Shown: positions 17,675 to 26,694 of the stretch, in pieces | How positions within the stretch are numbered: position 1 is the stretch's first letter | Layout: the number at the start of each line of letters is the position of its first letter | From: Propionigenium maris DSM 9537 | GTDB taxonomy: Bacteria; Fusobacteriota; Fusobacteriia; Fusobacteriales; Fusobacteriaceae | Reading direction: 5' to 3' | Length of the DNA: 64,000 nucleotides | Assembly: GCF_027925155.1 (NCBI RefSeq) | Contig: NZ_BSDY01000010.1 | Location: 1-64,000, forward strand | The notes under the pieces: model-generated | Told to the model about the DNA's origin: nothing | The model's database searches: none | The model's input: only the letters and a program-made list of their open reading frames with translations | Program-made: the position numbers and the translations under genes

Positions 17675-19507
17675 TTAAAACCTCTTTCTCCTGCTGAGAA
17701 GAAGAACATCCTTGAGGTAGTTTTCATTTTTAGCCTTGATCCACTGGGTTTTGAAATGCTTCTCCTGGATGATATAGGCGATGGAAGCCAGAGCCTTCAG
17801 GTGAAAGAGGACATTTTCTTTCATTCCAGAGAAGACAAAGATTGCCTTGACCATGGGAGCTTCATCTGAAAATCTTATTCCCTCCTGACACCTTACCATG
17901 AGCAGGTTGAACTCGGAAGAGCCTTCCAGGATGACGTGGGGGATGGCTACAAAGTCTGAAACTACACTTGTAGATTCCCGCTCCTTATTTGAAAGGATCT
18001 CATAGGTTGTCTTCTTGTCTTGTCCAGTCATTACCTCCAGCTCCTGAGAGATTCTTTCTATGAGTTCCTGGAGTTCTATAGTTCCGTTTATATCGATTAC
18101 CCTTGCCCTTTCCACAAGGTCGTCAAACTCATCTGTTCCTATCTCATCTCTGGCTTTAATTATCTCCTTAAGCTCGGTTTCCAGGTTGTGGGTGGTCAGG
18201 TCCTTATCCAGTATCTTTTCTACTATGTGGAGGAGGGCATACTCCTGTTCAGTCCTCTTCTTACCGTAGAAGAAGTACACTCCCAGGCTAAGGAGGAGCA
18301 TGGAGATACTTATCTCTGCAGCTTCAAGACCCAGATCTGCGATAAAAAAGGTAAAGATGAATATGCTCACTATCTGGGGCAGGGGATAGAGTGGAGATTT
18401 AAAGCTAGGCTGATAGTTTAGTATCTTACTCTCTCTTAAAATTATTACCGAAAGGTTGGTAAGGACATAGGAGGTGAGGACAACTGTTGATGCGATCTTT
18501 ACCAGAACTTCCAGCGGGAAGAAGAGGGATACCCCTATAAAGATACCTGTGAAAACTATAGAGGTAACCGGAGTGTGAAGCCTGTTATTTATACGACTTA
18601 TGAAGCTAGGTAAGAGGCTGTCCCTACTAAGGGCCATGGGATATCTGGATGCTGCCATTATTCCAGCAAGGGCTGTGGTTACAAAGGCAAACATTGCAGC
18701 CACAGTTATGGCAAGATATCCGAAACCTCCCATAAACCTTCTGCTGGCATCAGCTATGGGAGTCAGGGAGCCGCTCAGCTCCTCTGCCGGAAGAACACCT
18801 ACGGTAACTATGAGCATAAGGGTATAGATTACAGTTATTACAAATATTGATGAAAGCATTGCAAGGGGGACTGTTTTCTGGGGGTCCTTTACCTCCTCAG
18901 CTATACTGGATATATTCAGGAGACCCCCAAAGGAGATGAATATAAACCCTGAGGTTATAAGGATGGTGTTTGGGTTCTCGGGAAGAAGAGGGACAAAAGC
19001 ACCTCTATCCACAGAAAATGCCCCGAAGAGGATGTAGATCACCATCAATGCAAGAAGCCCCACAACCAGCATTACCTCAAGCTTGGCCACCCCCTTTACC
19101 CCCACAATATTTAAAACTACAAAGAAGAGGCAGACCCCAAGGGAGGTCAGGAGAAGGTTTAAGCCAGTGGTGATATAGATCACCTCAGCTATACCAAATA
19201 TTGCAAAGGCACTCTTCAGTGAGAGGGCAAACCAGCTGAGGAATCCCGCTACCGTTCCTATCATGGGCCCCAGGGTCCTTGAGATATAGTAGTAATCCCC
19301 TCCGGCCTTGGGCATGGCGGTGGAAAGCTCAGCCACACTGAGTATTCCAATGAGGGCAAAGATACCAGCTAAAAAATATGATATAAATACCGCCGGGCCT
19401 GCATAGGAAAAAGCTATACCAGGAAGAATAAATATTCCTGAACTAATCATGGCTCCCGTGGCTATACTGAATACATCAAAAAAAGTCAGATCCTTCTTCA
19501 AGCTCAT
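17675..19507 (-). CDS. APC amino-acid permease fused to PTS EIIA-like domain
   Basis: Residues 1 to about 410 are a 12-span APC-superfamily permease: DVFSIATGAMISSGIFILPG at the first helix and a PKAGGDYYYISR motif. Residues about 455-610 are an EIIA domain of the fructose/mannitol type, with VVSDFVAIPH placing the phosphorylatable histidine at about residue 524. EIIA domains receive phosphate from HPr, so uptake could be tuned to PTS status; this is inference. The normal permease is about 450 residues. It is divergent from the cyclic-nucleotide-domain gene at 19669. Confidence 0.88.
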   Translation of the reverse strand: MSLKKDLTFFDVFSIATGAMISSGIFILPGIAFSYAGPAVFISYFLAGIFALIGILSVAELSTAMPKAGGDYYYISRTLGPMIGTVAGFLSWFALSLKSAFAIFGIAEVIYITTGLNLLLTSLGVCLFFVVLNIVGVKGVAKLEVMLVVGLLALMVIYILFGAFSVDRGAFVPLLPENPNTILITSGFIFISFGGLLNISSIAEEVKDPQKTVPLAMLSSIFVITVIYTLMLIVTVGVLPAEELSGSLTPIADASRRFMGGFGYLAITVAAMFAFVTTALAGIMAASRYPMALSRDSLLPSFISRINNRLHTPVTSIVFTGIFIGVSLFFPLEVLVKIASTVVLTSYVLTNLSVIILRESKILNYQPSFKSPLYPLPQIVSIFIFTFFIADLGLEAAEISISMLLLSLGVYFFYGKKRTEQEYALLHIVEKILDKDLTTHNLETELKEIIKARDEIGTDEFDDLVERARVIDINGTIELQELIERISQELEVMTGQDKKTTYEILSNKERESTSVVSDFVAIPHVILEGSSEFNLLMVRCQEGIRFSDEAPMVKAIFVFSGMKENVLFHLKALASIAYIIQEKHFKTQWIKAKNENYLKDVLLLSRRKRF

Positions 19508-19668
19508 CTATCTCTCCTCCTTTACAGAAATTCTTATAATGAATTTATAGAAATTTTGGGGTAAAATAATATATTAAGGCAGACAGCCTTAACTAGTTTT
19601 AAATACTTTCAAAAGATTAATTTTAATCCCTTAGAAAAATTAAATTTAAGTAACATTGGGAGGTAAGA

Positions 19669-20160
19669 TTGAAGAATATAATTCCTTACTTGGAAATAAA
19701 TACTATGAAACTGGTGCTTAAAAAAATAGCGATCTTTGGGGGGTTTGATGATGATCAGCTCTATAAGATATTCTCGGTCTTAGAGGAGGCGAGATACAGC
19801 AGTGGAGACCTTATCTTTAAGGAGAGAGAAGCTCCCACCTACATCTATCTGATCCTTAAGGGAAGGGTGAGGTTTCAAAGGGGAACCCACAAGATATTTG
19901 AGTTTCATGAGGGGGACTGTATGGGGGAGGAGTTTGTCATAGGACTGCAGCCCTACAGCCTCTCAGCTGTAGCTATGGAAGATGTCGAGTTAGCCATAAT
20001 CTCCAAGAAAGCCCTTCTGGACTTCTATGAAACGGATATGGAGCTCTTTGGACACCTGATGATCAATATCTCCAGGGAGATATCCAGAAAGCTCAGTATG
20101 ACCAATGAGCTGCTCTTTGAGTGTATGGATAAAGGCAATCCAAAGGATACTACTTTGTAA
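19669..20160 (+). CDS. Cyclic-nucleotide-binding-domain protein without HTH
   Basis: A 163-residue protein with a Crp/Fnr-type effector domain (about residues 20-130: SSGDLIFKEREAPTYIYLILKG, quoted in part as GDLIFKEREAP; GDCMGEEFVIG) followed by a C-terminal helix, but no DNA-binding helix-turn-helix, so it is not a standalone Crp-type regulator. The start is TTG, chosen because GGGAGG lies five bases before it. It is divergent from the permease-EIIA gene and could act with it, though no direct link is shown. Confidence 0.75.
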   Translation: MKNIIPYLEINTMKLVLKKIAIFGGFDDDQLYKIFSVLEEARYSSGDLIFKEREAPTYIYLILKGRVRFQRGTHKIFEFHEGDCMGEEFVIGLQPYSLSAVAMEDVELAIISKKALLDFYETDMELFGHLMINISREISRKLSMTNELLFECMDKGNPKDTTL

Positions 20161-20181
20161 GCTTTTAAATTTATAGAAGAT

Positions 20182-20214
20182 AAAAGGACTGAGAAACTCT
20201 CAGCCCTTTTTTAT
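20182..20214 (+). terminator. Intrinsic terminator
   Basis: AAAAGG-A-CTGAG pairs with CTCAG-CCCTTTT across a short loop, followed by six Ts; it overlaps the 3' end of the convergent gene. Confidence 0.65.
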
Positions 20215-20874
20215 TTGTTTTAATGCATCGCTTTTATAGGAAGATTTCTTAGGAGAGGTGGGCAGGGTAAGCTCCTCATAGGAGTAGTTCTCCGCATAGT
20301 AGTTGTAGTTTACCTCGGCCTCCATGAGACGCCTGTACTCCCTCAGCTTTGCCTTTCTGTCGGCATTCTGGAAGAAGAGGATGGTGAATACCTCCCACAT
20401 AAACACCCATCCCCCTATAAAGAATCCCTCTGGAAGAAGGGAGAGGTAGATCAGGTGCTCTATAAACTTCTGGAGAGTGAATGCGATCATCACAAGGACG
20501 GAACCAGTAAGGGCATATTTTGAGGCTCTTATTCTATGCTTTGCTATATCCCCCTCAACTTTGTAGAGCATATACTTGAAGTAGTTGTTCAGGCCTGCCT
20601 TACTCCTCTTCTCCTTCTCCAGATCCCTCATATCAAGGGGCATAAAAAAGTTGATGATGACTTTGTACCTCAGGGGGATCTCTTCGGAACACTCCTCGAT
20701 AAATAAAACCAGGTCGGTGTCCAGGTCCCGCCTCTTAAAGGGGGAGAAGTCCCAGTCGTTGTATAGGTCCCGGTAGTAGTCTATGGATATGTCTATAATA
20801 TAGGCATTTTTTTCCCTATTAAATCTATAGAGTTTTCTCAGATCCAGTTTTTCCATCTTAGACTTAAACAGCAT
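20200..20874 (-). CDS. Two-span membrane protein of unknown function
   Basis: About 224 residues with a long polar N-terminal cytoplasmic region, two hydrophobic segments (about residues 120-136 and 147-165) and a polar, Tyr-rich tail. The ATG at 20874 has GGAGG eight bases upstream. It has the look of a cytoplasmic domain anchored by a hairpin. No family is recognised and no neighbour is informative. Confidence 0.6.
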   Translation of the reverse strand: MLFKSKMEKLDLRKLYRFNREKNAYIIDISIDYYRDLYNDWDFSPFKRRDLDTDLVLFIEECSEEIPLRYKVIINFFMPLDMRDLEKEKRSKAGLNNYFKYMLYKVEGDIAKHRIRASKYALTGSVLVMIAFTLQKFIEHLIYLSLLPEGFFIGGWVFMWEVFTILFFQNADRKAKLREYRRLMEAEVNYNYYAENYSYEELTLPTSPKKSSYKSDALKQIKKG

Positions 20875-20925
20875 ATGCATCGCCTCCAGGGGTCATTGTA
20901 TCTTTAATCTAATATAAGGATACTT

Positions 20926-20957
20926 TAAAAAAGCACCCCTGTCACTAGAGGGGTGCT
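20926..20957 (-). terminator. Terminator of the mocR-type gene
   Basis: AGCACCCCT/AGGGGTGCT, nine perfect pairs with an 8-base loop, followed on the minus strand by a run of six Ts. Confidence 0.88.
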
Positions 20958-20972
20958 CTATAAAGTTAAAAT

Positions 20973-22388
20973 CTATTCAGCTGTCATCTGGAAGAGGACC
21001 TTATTCATCCTCTGGATTCCCTCTACGATCTGCTCCTCATCAGCAGCAGCAAAGCTCAGCCTGAAGTGGGTTACCCTTCCTTCATTGAGGAAGAATACAT
21101 TTCCAGGGAGGATGGAGATACCAGCCTTCTTACAGTTGAGGTAGAAGATATTTCCGTCTATACCCTTTGGAAGGGCGATCCACACATAGAATCCCCCCTC
21201 TATATCATAGGTGATGGTGAGGTTGCTGTCCTCTATGGCCTCTCTTACTACCCCATACCTCTTCTTATAGAGCCTTCTCAGCTTATTCAGGTGCTTGTCA
21301 AAGGTACCGCTCTCCAGAAACTCTAGGAGTATCCTCTGGTTGAGCCCCGAGGAGGAGATATCCGAGGTAAACTTAGCGGACACGATCTTTTGGGTAAGTT
21401 CATCTGGAAGGATCATATATCCAAGCCTGATCCCTGGTACCAGTGCCTTGGAGAAGCTCTTTATGGAGATAACATACTTGTTCTCCCTATCCAGGGACTT
21501 TAATGGAAGTTTTCTCTTGTGGAAGTAGAGATCTGAGAGGCAGTCATCCTCTACGATATAGGTGTTGTATCTCTCAGCCAGCTCTATGAGCTTCTCCTTC
21601 TTCTCATCGCTCCATGAGATCCCAGTAGGGGACTCGAAATCCATCATGGTGTAGATGAAGGCGATATTCTCCTCCTTGAGGATCTCCTCCAGCTCCTCTA
21701 GGTCAAAGCCGTCCCTGTCCATTCCCACGCTGTAGATCTTACACTCCTTCCTGAAGGTGTTCAGGGCTCCGTGGTAGGTAGGCCTTCCCACAACAACCTT
21801 GTTGTTCTTCTGGGAGAGGAGAACTTTCAGGATGAGGTCTAACCCCTGCTGGGCTCCTGAGGTTATCTGGAGGTTTCTCTTGGAGATAAAGATATCTCTG
21901 GACTTAAGCCTCTCGGTGATGTGGGCCCTCAGCTGATCATATCCCCTGGTGTTGTGGTAGGTAAGGAGGTCTACACCGTCCCTTTCCAGAAGTTTTATGG
22001 AGATATCCTTAAACTCATCAAAGGGAAGGATACTCTTAGAAGGAGTTCCGCTGACAAAGTCGATGGTGTCCTGTACAACAGTTTCCCCTCCCTTAAAGCT
22101 CTCAAGTACATCCTTTGGAGGCTCAAAGTAGAGGGAAAGCTCCCTCTTTTTTACAAAGACTCCCGATCCCTGCTTCTTATAGATATACCCCTTGCTTTCC
22201 AAGAGGTTGTAAGCCTTGAGGATAGTGAGGTTGTTTATCCCCAGCTGCATAGAGAGCTGCCTTATAGAGGGAAGCTTGGTATTCTCAACAAGCTCCGCCC
22301 TGTCTATCCTTTCCTTTATCTCCTTGTAGATCTGTTTGTAGATAGGTGTTTTATCCGATGGATCAATATTTATGAGGTTCTTCTTCAT
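20973..22388 (-). CDS. MocR-family regulator (GntR HTH plus aminotransferase domain)
   Basis: A 471-residue transcription factor. Residues about 12-78 are a GntR winged helix (IYKQIYKEIKERIDRAEL, LPSIRQLSMQLGINNLTILKAYNLLESKGY in part); residues ~110-465 are a type-I aminotransferase fold that binds PLP, with VEDDCLSDLYF and SIKSFSKALVPGIRLGY carrying the PLP lysine. It is divergent from the cysteine desulfidase gene across a 230-bp intergenic region full of palindromic half-sites, so it most likely regulates that gene in response to an amino acid. Confidence 0.9.
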   Translation of the reverse strand: MKKNLINIDPSDKTPIYKQIYKEIKERIDRAELVENTKLPSIRQLSMQLGINNLTILKAYNLLESKGYIYKKQGSGVFVKKRELSLYFEPPKDVLESFKGGETVVQDTIDFVSGTPSKSILPFDEFKDISIKLLERDGVDLLTYHNTRGYDQLRAHITERLKSRDIFISKRNLQITSGAQQGLDLILKVLLSQKNNKVVVGRPTYHGALNTFRKECKIYSVGMDRDGFDLEELEEILKEENIAFIYTMMDFESPTGISWSDEKKEKLIELAERYNTYIVEDDCLSDLYFHKRKLPLKSLDRENKYVISIKSFSKALVPGIRLGYMILPDELTQKIVSAKFTSDISSSGLNQRILLEFLESGTFDKHLNKLRRLYKKRYGVVREAIEDSNLTITYDIEGGFYVWIALPKGIDGNIFYLNCKKAGISILPGNVFFLNEGRVTHFRLSFAAADEEQIVEGIQRMNKVLFQMTAE

Positions 22389-22448
22389 ATCTCCTCCTTA
22401 AATGTTCTGAAATTAAAATAATTGTGTTTTTAAAATGCATAACTGTGG

Positions 22449-22544
22449 TATAACACTTTTTGAAATATAACATTGACATAAGTGTTATATGAAGTTAAAA
22501 TAAACATATATTATAAAACAGTTACGAAAGTGTTGTATAACACT
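22449..22544. promoter_or_regulatory. Operator cluster between mocR and cysteine desulfidase
   Basis: TATAACACT (22449-22457), AGTGTTATA (22481-22489) and the palindrome AGTGTTGTATAACACT (22529-22544) share one half-site AGTGTT(G/A)TA in both orientations. The middle copy sits inside the spacer of the promoter for the rightward gene and the last lies in its leader, positions fit for control by the adjacent MocR-type regulator. Confidence 0.75.
22473..22501 (+). promoter_or_regulatory. Promoter of the cysteine desulfidase gene
   Basis: TTGACA (22473-22478) and TAAAAT (22496-22501) are 17 bases apart, giving a leader of about 110 bases. Confidence 0.8.
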
Positions 22545-22618
22545 ATTATAACTGTTATTTGAAAAAAATCAAAATTAAATTTTATCGAGATGCTTAATTT
22601 TTTACGAGGTGAGAAAAG

Positions 22619-23914
22619 ATGACAATAAATAATGAAACTATCGAGAAGGTATTAACTATATTAGAGGAGGAGATTGTACCTGCAGAGGGCTGTACAGAGC
22701 CTATTGCCATAGCTTATACAGCAGCTAAGGCAGCACAGGTGCTTGGAGCTACTCCAGACAGACTGGATATCTATGTATCTGGAAACATGATAAAGAACGT
22801 AAAGAGTGTTATCGTACCAAACAGTGGAGGTATGGTAGGAATCGAAGTATCAGCTGCAATGGGAGCTATTGCAGGGGACGCAGAGGCTGAACTTCTTGTA
22901 ATCAGTAATGTAGAGAAGGAGAAGCTGGCTGAAGTAAGAGAGTTTATGGAAGCTGGAAGAGCCCACGTATACCACGAGGACAACGATGTAAAGCTTTATG
23001 CTAGAATCGTAGCTCACGCTGGAGAGGAAAGTGCAAGTGTTGAGATAAAGCACGTACACACAAACATTACTACTATTGAGAAGAATGGTGAGGTACTTGT
23101 AAGTCAGCCATGTAACGATGCAGACTTTAACTCAGCTCTTTCAGACAGAGAGATGCTAAGCATAGAGTTAATCTACAACCTGGCTAAGAATATAGATATC
23201 TCTCTAATTGAGCCTATCTTCGGAAAGATAGTAGACCTTAACTCTTCAATTGCAGAGGAGGGACTGAAGGAAACTTACGGTGTAAATGTAGGATCTATGA
23301 TCAAGGAAAACATAGCTAAGGGGATCTATGGAGACGACCAGAGAAATAGATCAGCAAGTTATGCAGCAGCTGGATCCGACGCCAGAATGAGCGGATGTCC
23401 ACTGCCTGTAATGACTACATCTGGATCTGGAAACCAGGGAATGACAGCATCACTTCCTATTATCAGATACTGCATGGACCAGGGGCTTGACAGAGAGGCT
23501 CTTATAAGAGCACTATTTGTATCCCACGTATCTACAATCCATGTAAAGACAAATGTAGGTAGACTATCTGCTTACTGTGGAGCTGTATGTGCATCTGCAG
23601 GAGTAAGTGGAGCTCTTGCATTCTTAGCTGGAGGAGACCTTCAGGCTGTGGGAGATGCTATTACAAATACTCTTGCAAACGTATCTGGACTTATCTGTGA
23701 CGGTGCAAAGGCTTCATGTGCTGCTAAGATCGCCACTGGAGTATACACTGCATTTGACTCTTGCATGCTTGCAATGAACAGCAGAGTATATGCTTCTGGA
23801 GACGGAATTGTTGGAGAGGATATAGAGAAGACTATTAAAAATATCGGTAGATTAGCTCAGGAGGGAATGGCAGGAACTGACCAGACAATCCTAAAGATAA
23901 TGACTGGAAGATAG
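22619..23914 (+). CDS. cyuA: L-cysteine desulfidase / UPF0597 (CyuA/YhaM) family
   Basis: Breaks L-cysteine down to pyruvate, ammonia and sulfide using an oxygen-sensitive [4Fe-4S] cluster. Hallmarks are EEEIVPAEGCTEPIAIAYTAA (in part EGCTEPIAIAY), VPNSGGMVG, GSGNQGMTASLP and several Cys in the second half (CGAVCASAG, LICDGAKASCAAK) that supply cluster ligands. At 431 residues it is full length. GAGGTGAG precedes the ATG. It is divergent from a MocR-type regulator with shared operators, fitting inducible cysteine or serine catabolism. Family members' exact substrate (cysteine or serine) is not decided by sequence. Confidence 0.88.
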   Translation: MTINNETIEKVLTILEEEIVPAEGCTEPIAIAYTAAKAAQVLGATPDRLDIYVSGNMIKNVKSVIVPNSGGMVGIEVSAAMGAIAGDAEAELLVISNVEKEKLAEVREFMEAGRAHVYHEDNDVKLYARIVAHAGEESASVEIKHVHTNITTIEKNGEVLVSQPCNDADFNSALSDREMLSIELIYNLAKNIDISLIEPIFGKIVDLNSSIAEEGLKETYGVNVGSMIKENIAKGIYGDDQRNRSASYAAAGSDARMSGCPLPVMTTSGSGNQGMTASLPIIRYCMDQGLDREALIRALFVSHVSTIHVKTNVGRLSAYCGAVCASAGVSGALAFLAGGDLQAVGDAITNTLANVSGLICDGAKASCAAKIATGVYTAFDSCMLAMNSRVYASGDGIVGEDIEKTIKNIGRLAQEGMAGTDQTILKIMTGR

Positions 23915-23921
23915 GAATATG

Positions 23922-23952
23922 GAGGAAGGTTTATATAAACCTTCCTCTTAAT
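23922..23952 (+). terminator. Terminator of the cysteine desulfidase gene
   Basis: GAGGAAGGTTTA/TAAACCTTCCTC, 12 perfect pairs around TA, then TTAATTTATT. Confidence 0.75.
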
Positions 23953-24041
23953 TTATTGAGAGAATTGAACTCTGGAAAATGAATGTGAACTTATGATAAA
24001 TATTATTTTTATTAAAGAGGGAGATCTTCTAGACTATTCTT

Positions 24042-24252
24042 CATTTCTTTTTACACCAAAAAGAAACGAAGCAAAGAAAAGGTGTCCCTCTTTATAATTT
24101 CTTATGAGTAGAATTATTAATCTACGGCCTTTTGAAGCTACAGTCCTCCCTTTTGATGTAATACTTATGGCTTATCGGTGCGGAACTTATCTTGTTGTAC
24201 GGCCTAGCTAATAATCCAAGTACAAAGCTAGATCGATATAAAAGAGGGAAGT
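24042..24252. repeat. Intergenic hairpin repeat, family 1, copy A
   Basis: About 210 bases shared with copies at 35420, 46033 and 54271. It opens with an imperfect palindrome TTTCTTTTT...AAAAAGAAA followed by CGAAGCAAAGAAAA, has CCCTCTTTATA near the left and its complement (TATAAAAGAGGG) at the right end, and contains two TACGGCC words. Arm changes relative to the other copies are compensated, so pairing is conserved. It fills most of the 520-base gap before the racemase gene. Confidence 0.85.
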
Positions 24253-24434
24253 AGGATATAGGTAGAGGTATAGGGTTTTATAGCTAGTGACTATAGATTC
24301 CATTTTTAAATTGTTATAAATGATTTTCTGGAAAGACTTATTATTATGTATAGAGTTAAGATTAAAATGCCAAGAGGCATTTTTTGAAATCTGTTAAGTT
24401 ATCAGGTAGCATTTAATAAAAAAGGGGGAGAGAG

Positions 24435-25136
24435 ATGAAGACTATAGGTTTAATTGGTGGCATGAGCTGGGAGTCTACCCAGGAGTACTATAGGTTTTTA
24501 AATGAGGGAGTCAAGGAGGAGCTGGGAGGCCTTAATTCAGCCAAGATACTTCTCTACTCCTTCAACTTTCAGGATATCGAGAAGCTTCCGCACAGAGGTC
24601 GGTGGGAGGCCTTGACCCATGAGATGGTAGAGGCAGCCAGGAAGCTTGAGCAGGGGGGAGCAGACCTCATAGCTATCTGCACAAATACCATGCATAAGAT
24701 GGCTCCAGAGATAGAGGAAGCTCTAGATATTCCACTGCTTCACATAGCCGATGCTGCAGGAAGAGAAATAGAAAGAAGAGGTCTTAAAAGAGTTGCCCTT
24801 CTGGGGACTAACTTTACAATGACCGAGGACTTTTACAGGGGAAGACTTTTGGAGAAGTTTGGGATAGAGGTGGTAGTTCCGGAAGAAGGTGATAGGAAGC
24901 TTGTTCACAACATAATCTATGATGAACTCTGTAGAGGGATAATCAGGGAGGAATCCAGAAGGGCCTATATGGAGATAATAGAGGGACTTAAGGGTAGAGG
25001 TGCTGAGGGGGTTATCCTGGGGTGTACCGAGATTCCTCTTCTCATTGGAGACGGAGATGTTTCTATCCCGGTCTTCGACACCACAAAGATCCACTCTGCT
25101 GCCCTTGTGGCTGAAGCAACAAGATCTGAGGACTAA
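24435..25136 (+). CDS. Aspartate/glutamate racemase family protein
   Basis: PLP-independent amino-acid racemase that uses two cysteines to swap the alpha proton. The first catalytic site is ICTNTMHKMAPEIE and the second is VILGCTEIPLLI; the N-terminal IGLIGGMSWESTQEYY is the usual opening of the YgeA-type group. Length (233) is standard. GGGGGAGAG precedes the ATG. A role in D-amino-acid supply or catabolism is likely; the substrate is unknown. Confidence 0.88.
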   Translation: MKTIGLIGGMSWESTQEYYRFLNEGVKEELGGLNSAKILLYSFNFQDIEKLPHRGRWEALTHEMVEAARKLEQGGADLIAICTNTMHKMAPEIEEALDIPLLHIADAAGREIERRGLKRVALLGTNFTMTEDFYRGRLLEKFGIEVVVPEEGDRKLVHNIIYDELCRGIIREESRRAYMEIIEGLKGRGAEGVILGCTEIPLLIGDGDVSIPVFDTTKIHSAALVAEATRSED

Positions 25137-25140
25137 AAGA

Positions 25141-25182
25141 AAAACCCATTACACGGCTTCTGCCATGTAATGGGTTTTTAAT
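25141..25182. terminator. Bidirectional terminator
   Basis: AAAACCCATTACA/TGTAATGGGTTTT stem with flanking A and T runs serves both the racemase gene and the convergent rubrerythrin gene. Confidence 0.88.
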
Positions 25183-25185
25183 AAA

Positions 25186-25722
25186 TTAGAAGTTTTTAGC
25201 CTGAATCTTAAAGTGAGCTTTTGGATGGTCACAGACTGGGCACATCTCAGGAGCTTCAGTTCCCTCGTGCAGGTGTCCGCAGTTTCCACACTCCCAAACT
25301 ACCTTCTCCTCCTTGGCAAATACCTTCTCCTCTTGAAGGTTCTTAAGAAGCTGCAGGTATCTCTCCTCGTGCTCCTTCTCGATCTTACCAACAGCTTCAA
25401 AGAGATAAGCTACCTTATCAAAACCTTCAGCCTTTGCTTCCTTGGCAAAGGTTTCATACATATCAGTCCACTCGTAGTTTTCCCCGCTAGCAGCATCCTT
25501 TAAGTTTTCCTCTGTAGAAGGTACTCCGTCGTGAAGCAGCTTAAACCAGATTTTAGCGTGGGCCATCTCATTGTGAGCAGTTTCCTCAAAAAGGGAAGCG
25601 ATCTGGTGGTAGCCGTCCTTTCTAGCTTTAGAAGCATAGTAAGTATACTTGTTTCTAGCTTGCGACTCTCCAGCAAATGCTGCCATTAGGTTTTTTTCTG
25701 TTTTTGTTCCTTTTAAATTCAA
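25186..25722 (-). CDS. rbr: Rubrerythrin
   Basis: Non-haem diiron peroxidase that detoxifies hydrogen peroxide in anaerobes. The N-terminal four-helix bundle carries the duplicated EExxH-type diiron ligands ([39 protein letters not shown]). The C-terminus is a rubredoxin knuckle with CGNCG and CPVCDHPK. The 178-residue length is normal. The gene stands alone behind its own promoter region and signals an anaerobic, oxygen-exposed life style. Confidence 0.97.
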   Translation of the reverse strand: MNLKGTKTEKNLMAAFAGESQARNKYTYYASKARKDGYHQIASLFEETAHNEMAHAKIWFKLLHDGVPSTEENLKDAASGENYEWTDMYETFAKEAKAEGFDKVAYLFEAVGKIEKEHEERYLQLLKNLQEEKVFAKEEKVVWECGNCGHLHEGTEAPEMCPVCDHPKAHFKIQAKNF

Positions 25723-25830
25723 TATTCTACCCCCTGTTTTATGTAATAAAAGATTGACCTATTTTAACATAGAATAAGTAAGTTTTCAAAATCCTGGATC
25801 ATTTTATAAGCCTCTATAAAAAAAGATTAA

Positions 25831-26658
25831 TTAATCTATAAGCTTTCTTTCAATAAATAGAAATGGATCTACAAAGGTATTTCCCACACTCATTGTAAAG
25901 TGGAGGTGGGGTCCCGTGGAGAAGCCGGTATTTCCGCTCCTTCCTATAACTTTCCCCTTCTCAACTATATTACCTGTCTCTACTTCTCTGCTGTCCATGT
26001 GGGAGTAGCTGGAGTAGAGGTTTAACCCGTGATCTATAATAATAGTATTCCCCGTGGATTTGAGGTACATGGAAAGAACCACCCTGCCCCTGTTGGTAGC
26101 CAGGACAGGAACTCCCACAGGAACGGCAAAGTCCACTCCTGAGTGGTAACCGCTTAACTTGTTGTTTACATACCTTGTGGCTCCAAAGGAAGTGGTTATC
26201 CTTCCATTAAGGGGATAGATAAACTCTCCCTCCCAGAGCTTTATCTGGGAGGAATCCTTCCTTGCCTCTCTGGCATAGTTCACCATGACCTCTACATTTT
26301 TCTTGGACTTCTTTTTTTTGGTAGCAGAGGTCACTCTGATATAGCTCTTTTCAAACTCCCCATCCTTAATCTCTACCTCTTCCTTCAGAAGAAACTCTCC
26401 ATCTCTCTCTACTTTAAGGGGATAGCTTCCTGGAGGAGTTGAGTAGTGAACCGGTACAAAGGCAATCTCATAATCCTCCCTGGGAAAGGTTCTTATAGGT
26501 GTCCTCCCCTGGGGGAAGGTAATCCGATAATCTCCTGTCTCAGGAAGAGTTAGGATAAAAAACTCCCCCTGCTTTACCTCCTTAGAGGAGAGCTTAGGTT
26601 CCCTACCAAAGAGAGTAGAGGTTAAAATAAGAGACAGGATCAGGATAATACTCCTCAC
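25831..26658 (-). CDS. M23-family peptidoglycan endopeptidase
   Basis: Secreted zinc endopeptidase or its inactive regulator acting on peptidoglycan crosslinks. A signal peptide covers residues 1-18 (ending TLFG), a ~110-residue beta domain follows, and the LytM/M23 domain has HSGVDFAVPVG and GPHLHFTMSV with the metal-binding H..D...HxH set present. The GTG start is supported by AAAGGAGG seven bases before it. It is the last gene of the long leftward unit. Usual targets are murein stem peptides; this organism's crosslink is unknown. Confidence 0.88.
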   Translation of the reverse strand: MRSIILILSLILTSTLFGREPKLSSKEVKQGEFFILTLPETGDYRITFPQGRTPIRTFPREDYEIAFVPVHYSTPPGSYPLKVERDGEFLLKEEVEIKDGEFEKSYIRVTSATKKKKSKKNVEVMVNYAREARKDSSQIKLWEGEFIYPLNGRITTSFGATRYVNNKLSGYHSGVDFAVPVGVPVLATNRGRVVLSMYLKSTGNTIIIDHGLNLYSSYSHMDSREVETGNIVEKGKVIGRSGNTGFSTGPHLHFTMSVGNTFVDPFLFIERKLID

Positions 26659-26694
26659 AGGAAAACCTCCTTTACTTTGAAACAACGGTTAAAT

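Noticed and set aside
18020-18421. 133-codon plus-strand frame opposite the permease-EIIA gene
   Set aside because: Shadow of the permease gene; no ribosome site, odd composition.
21921-22421. 166-codon plus-strand frame opposite the MocR gene
   Set aside because: Antisense to a clear protein family and runs through the MocR start region; no ribosome site or known fold.
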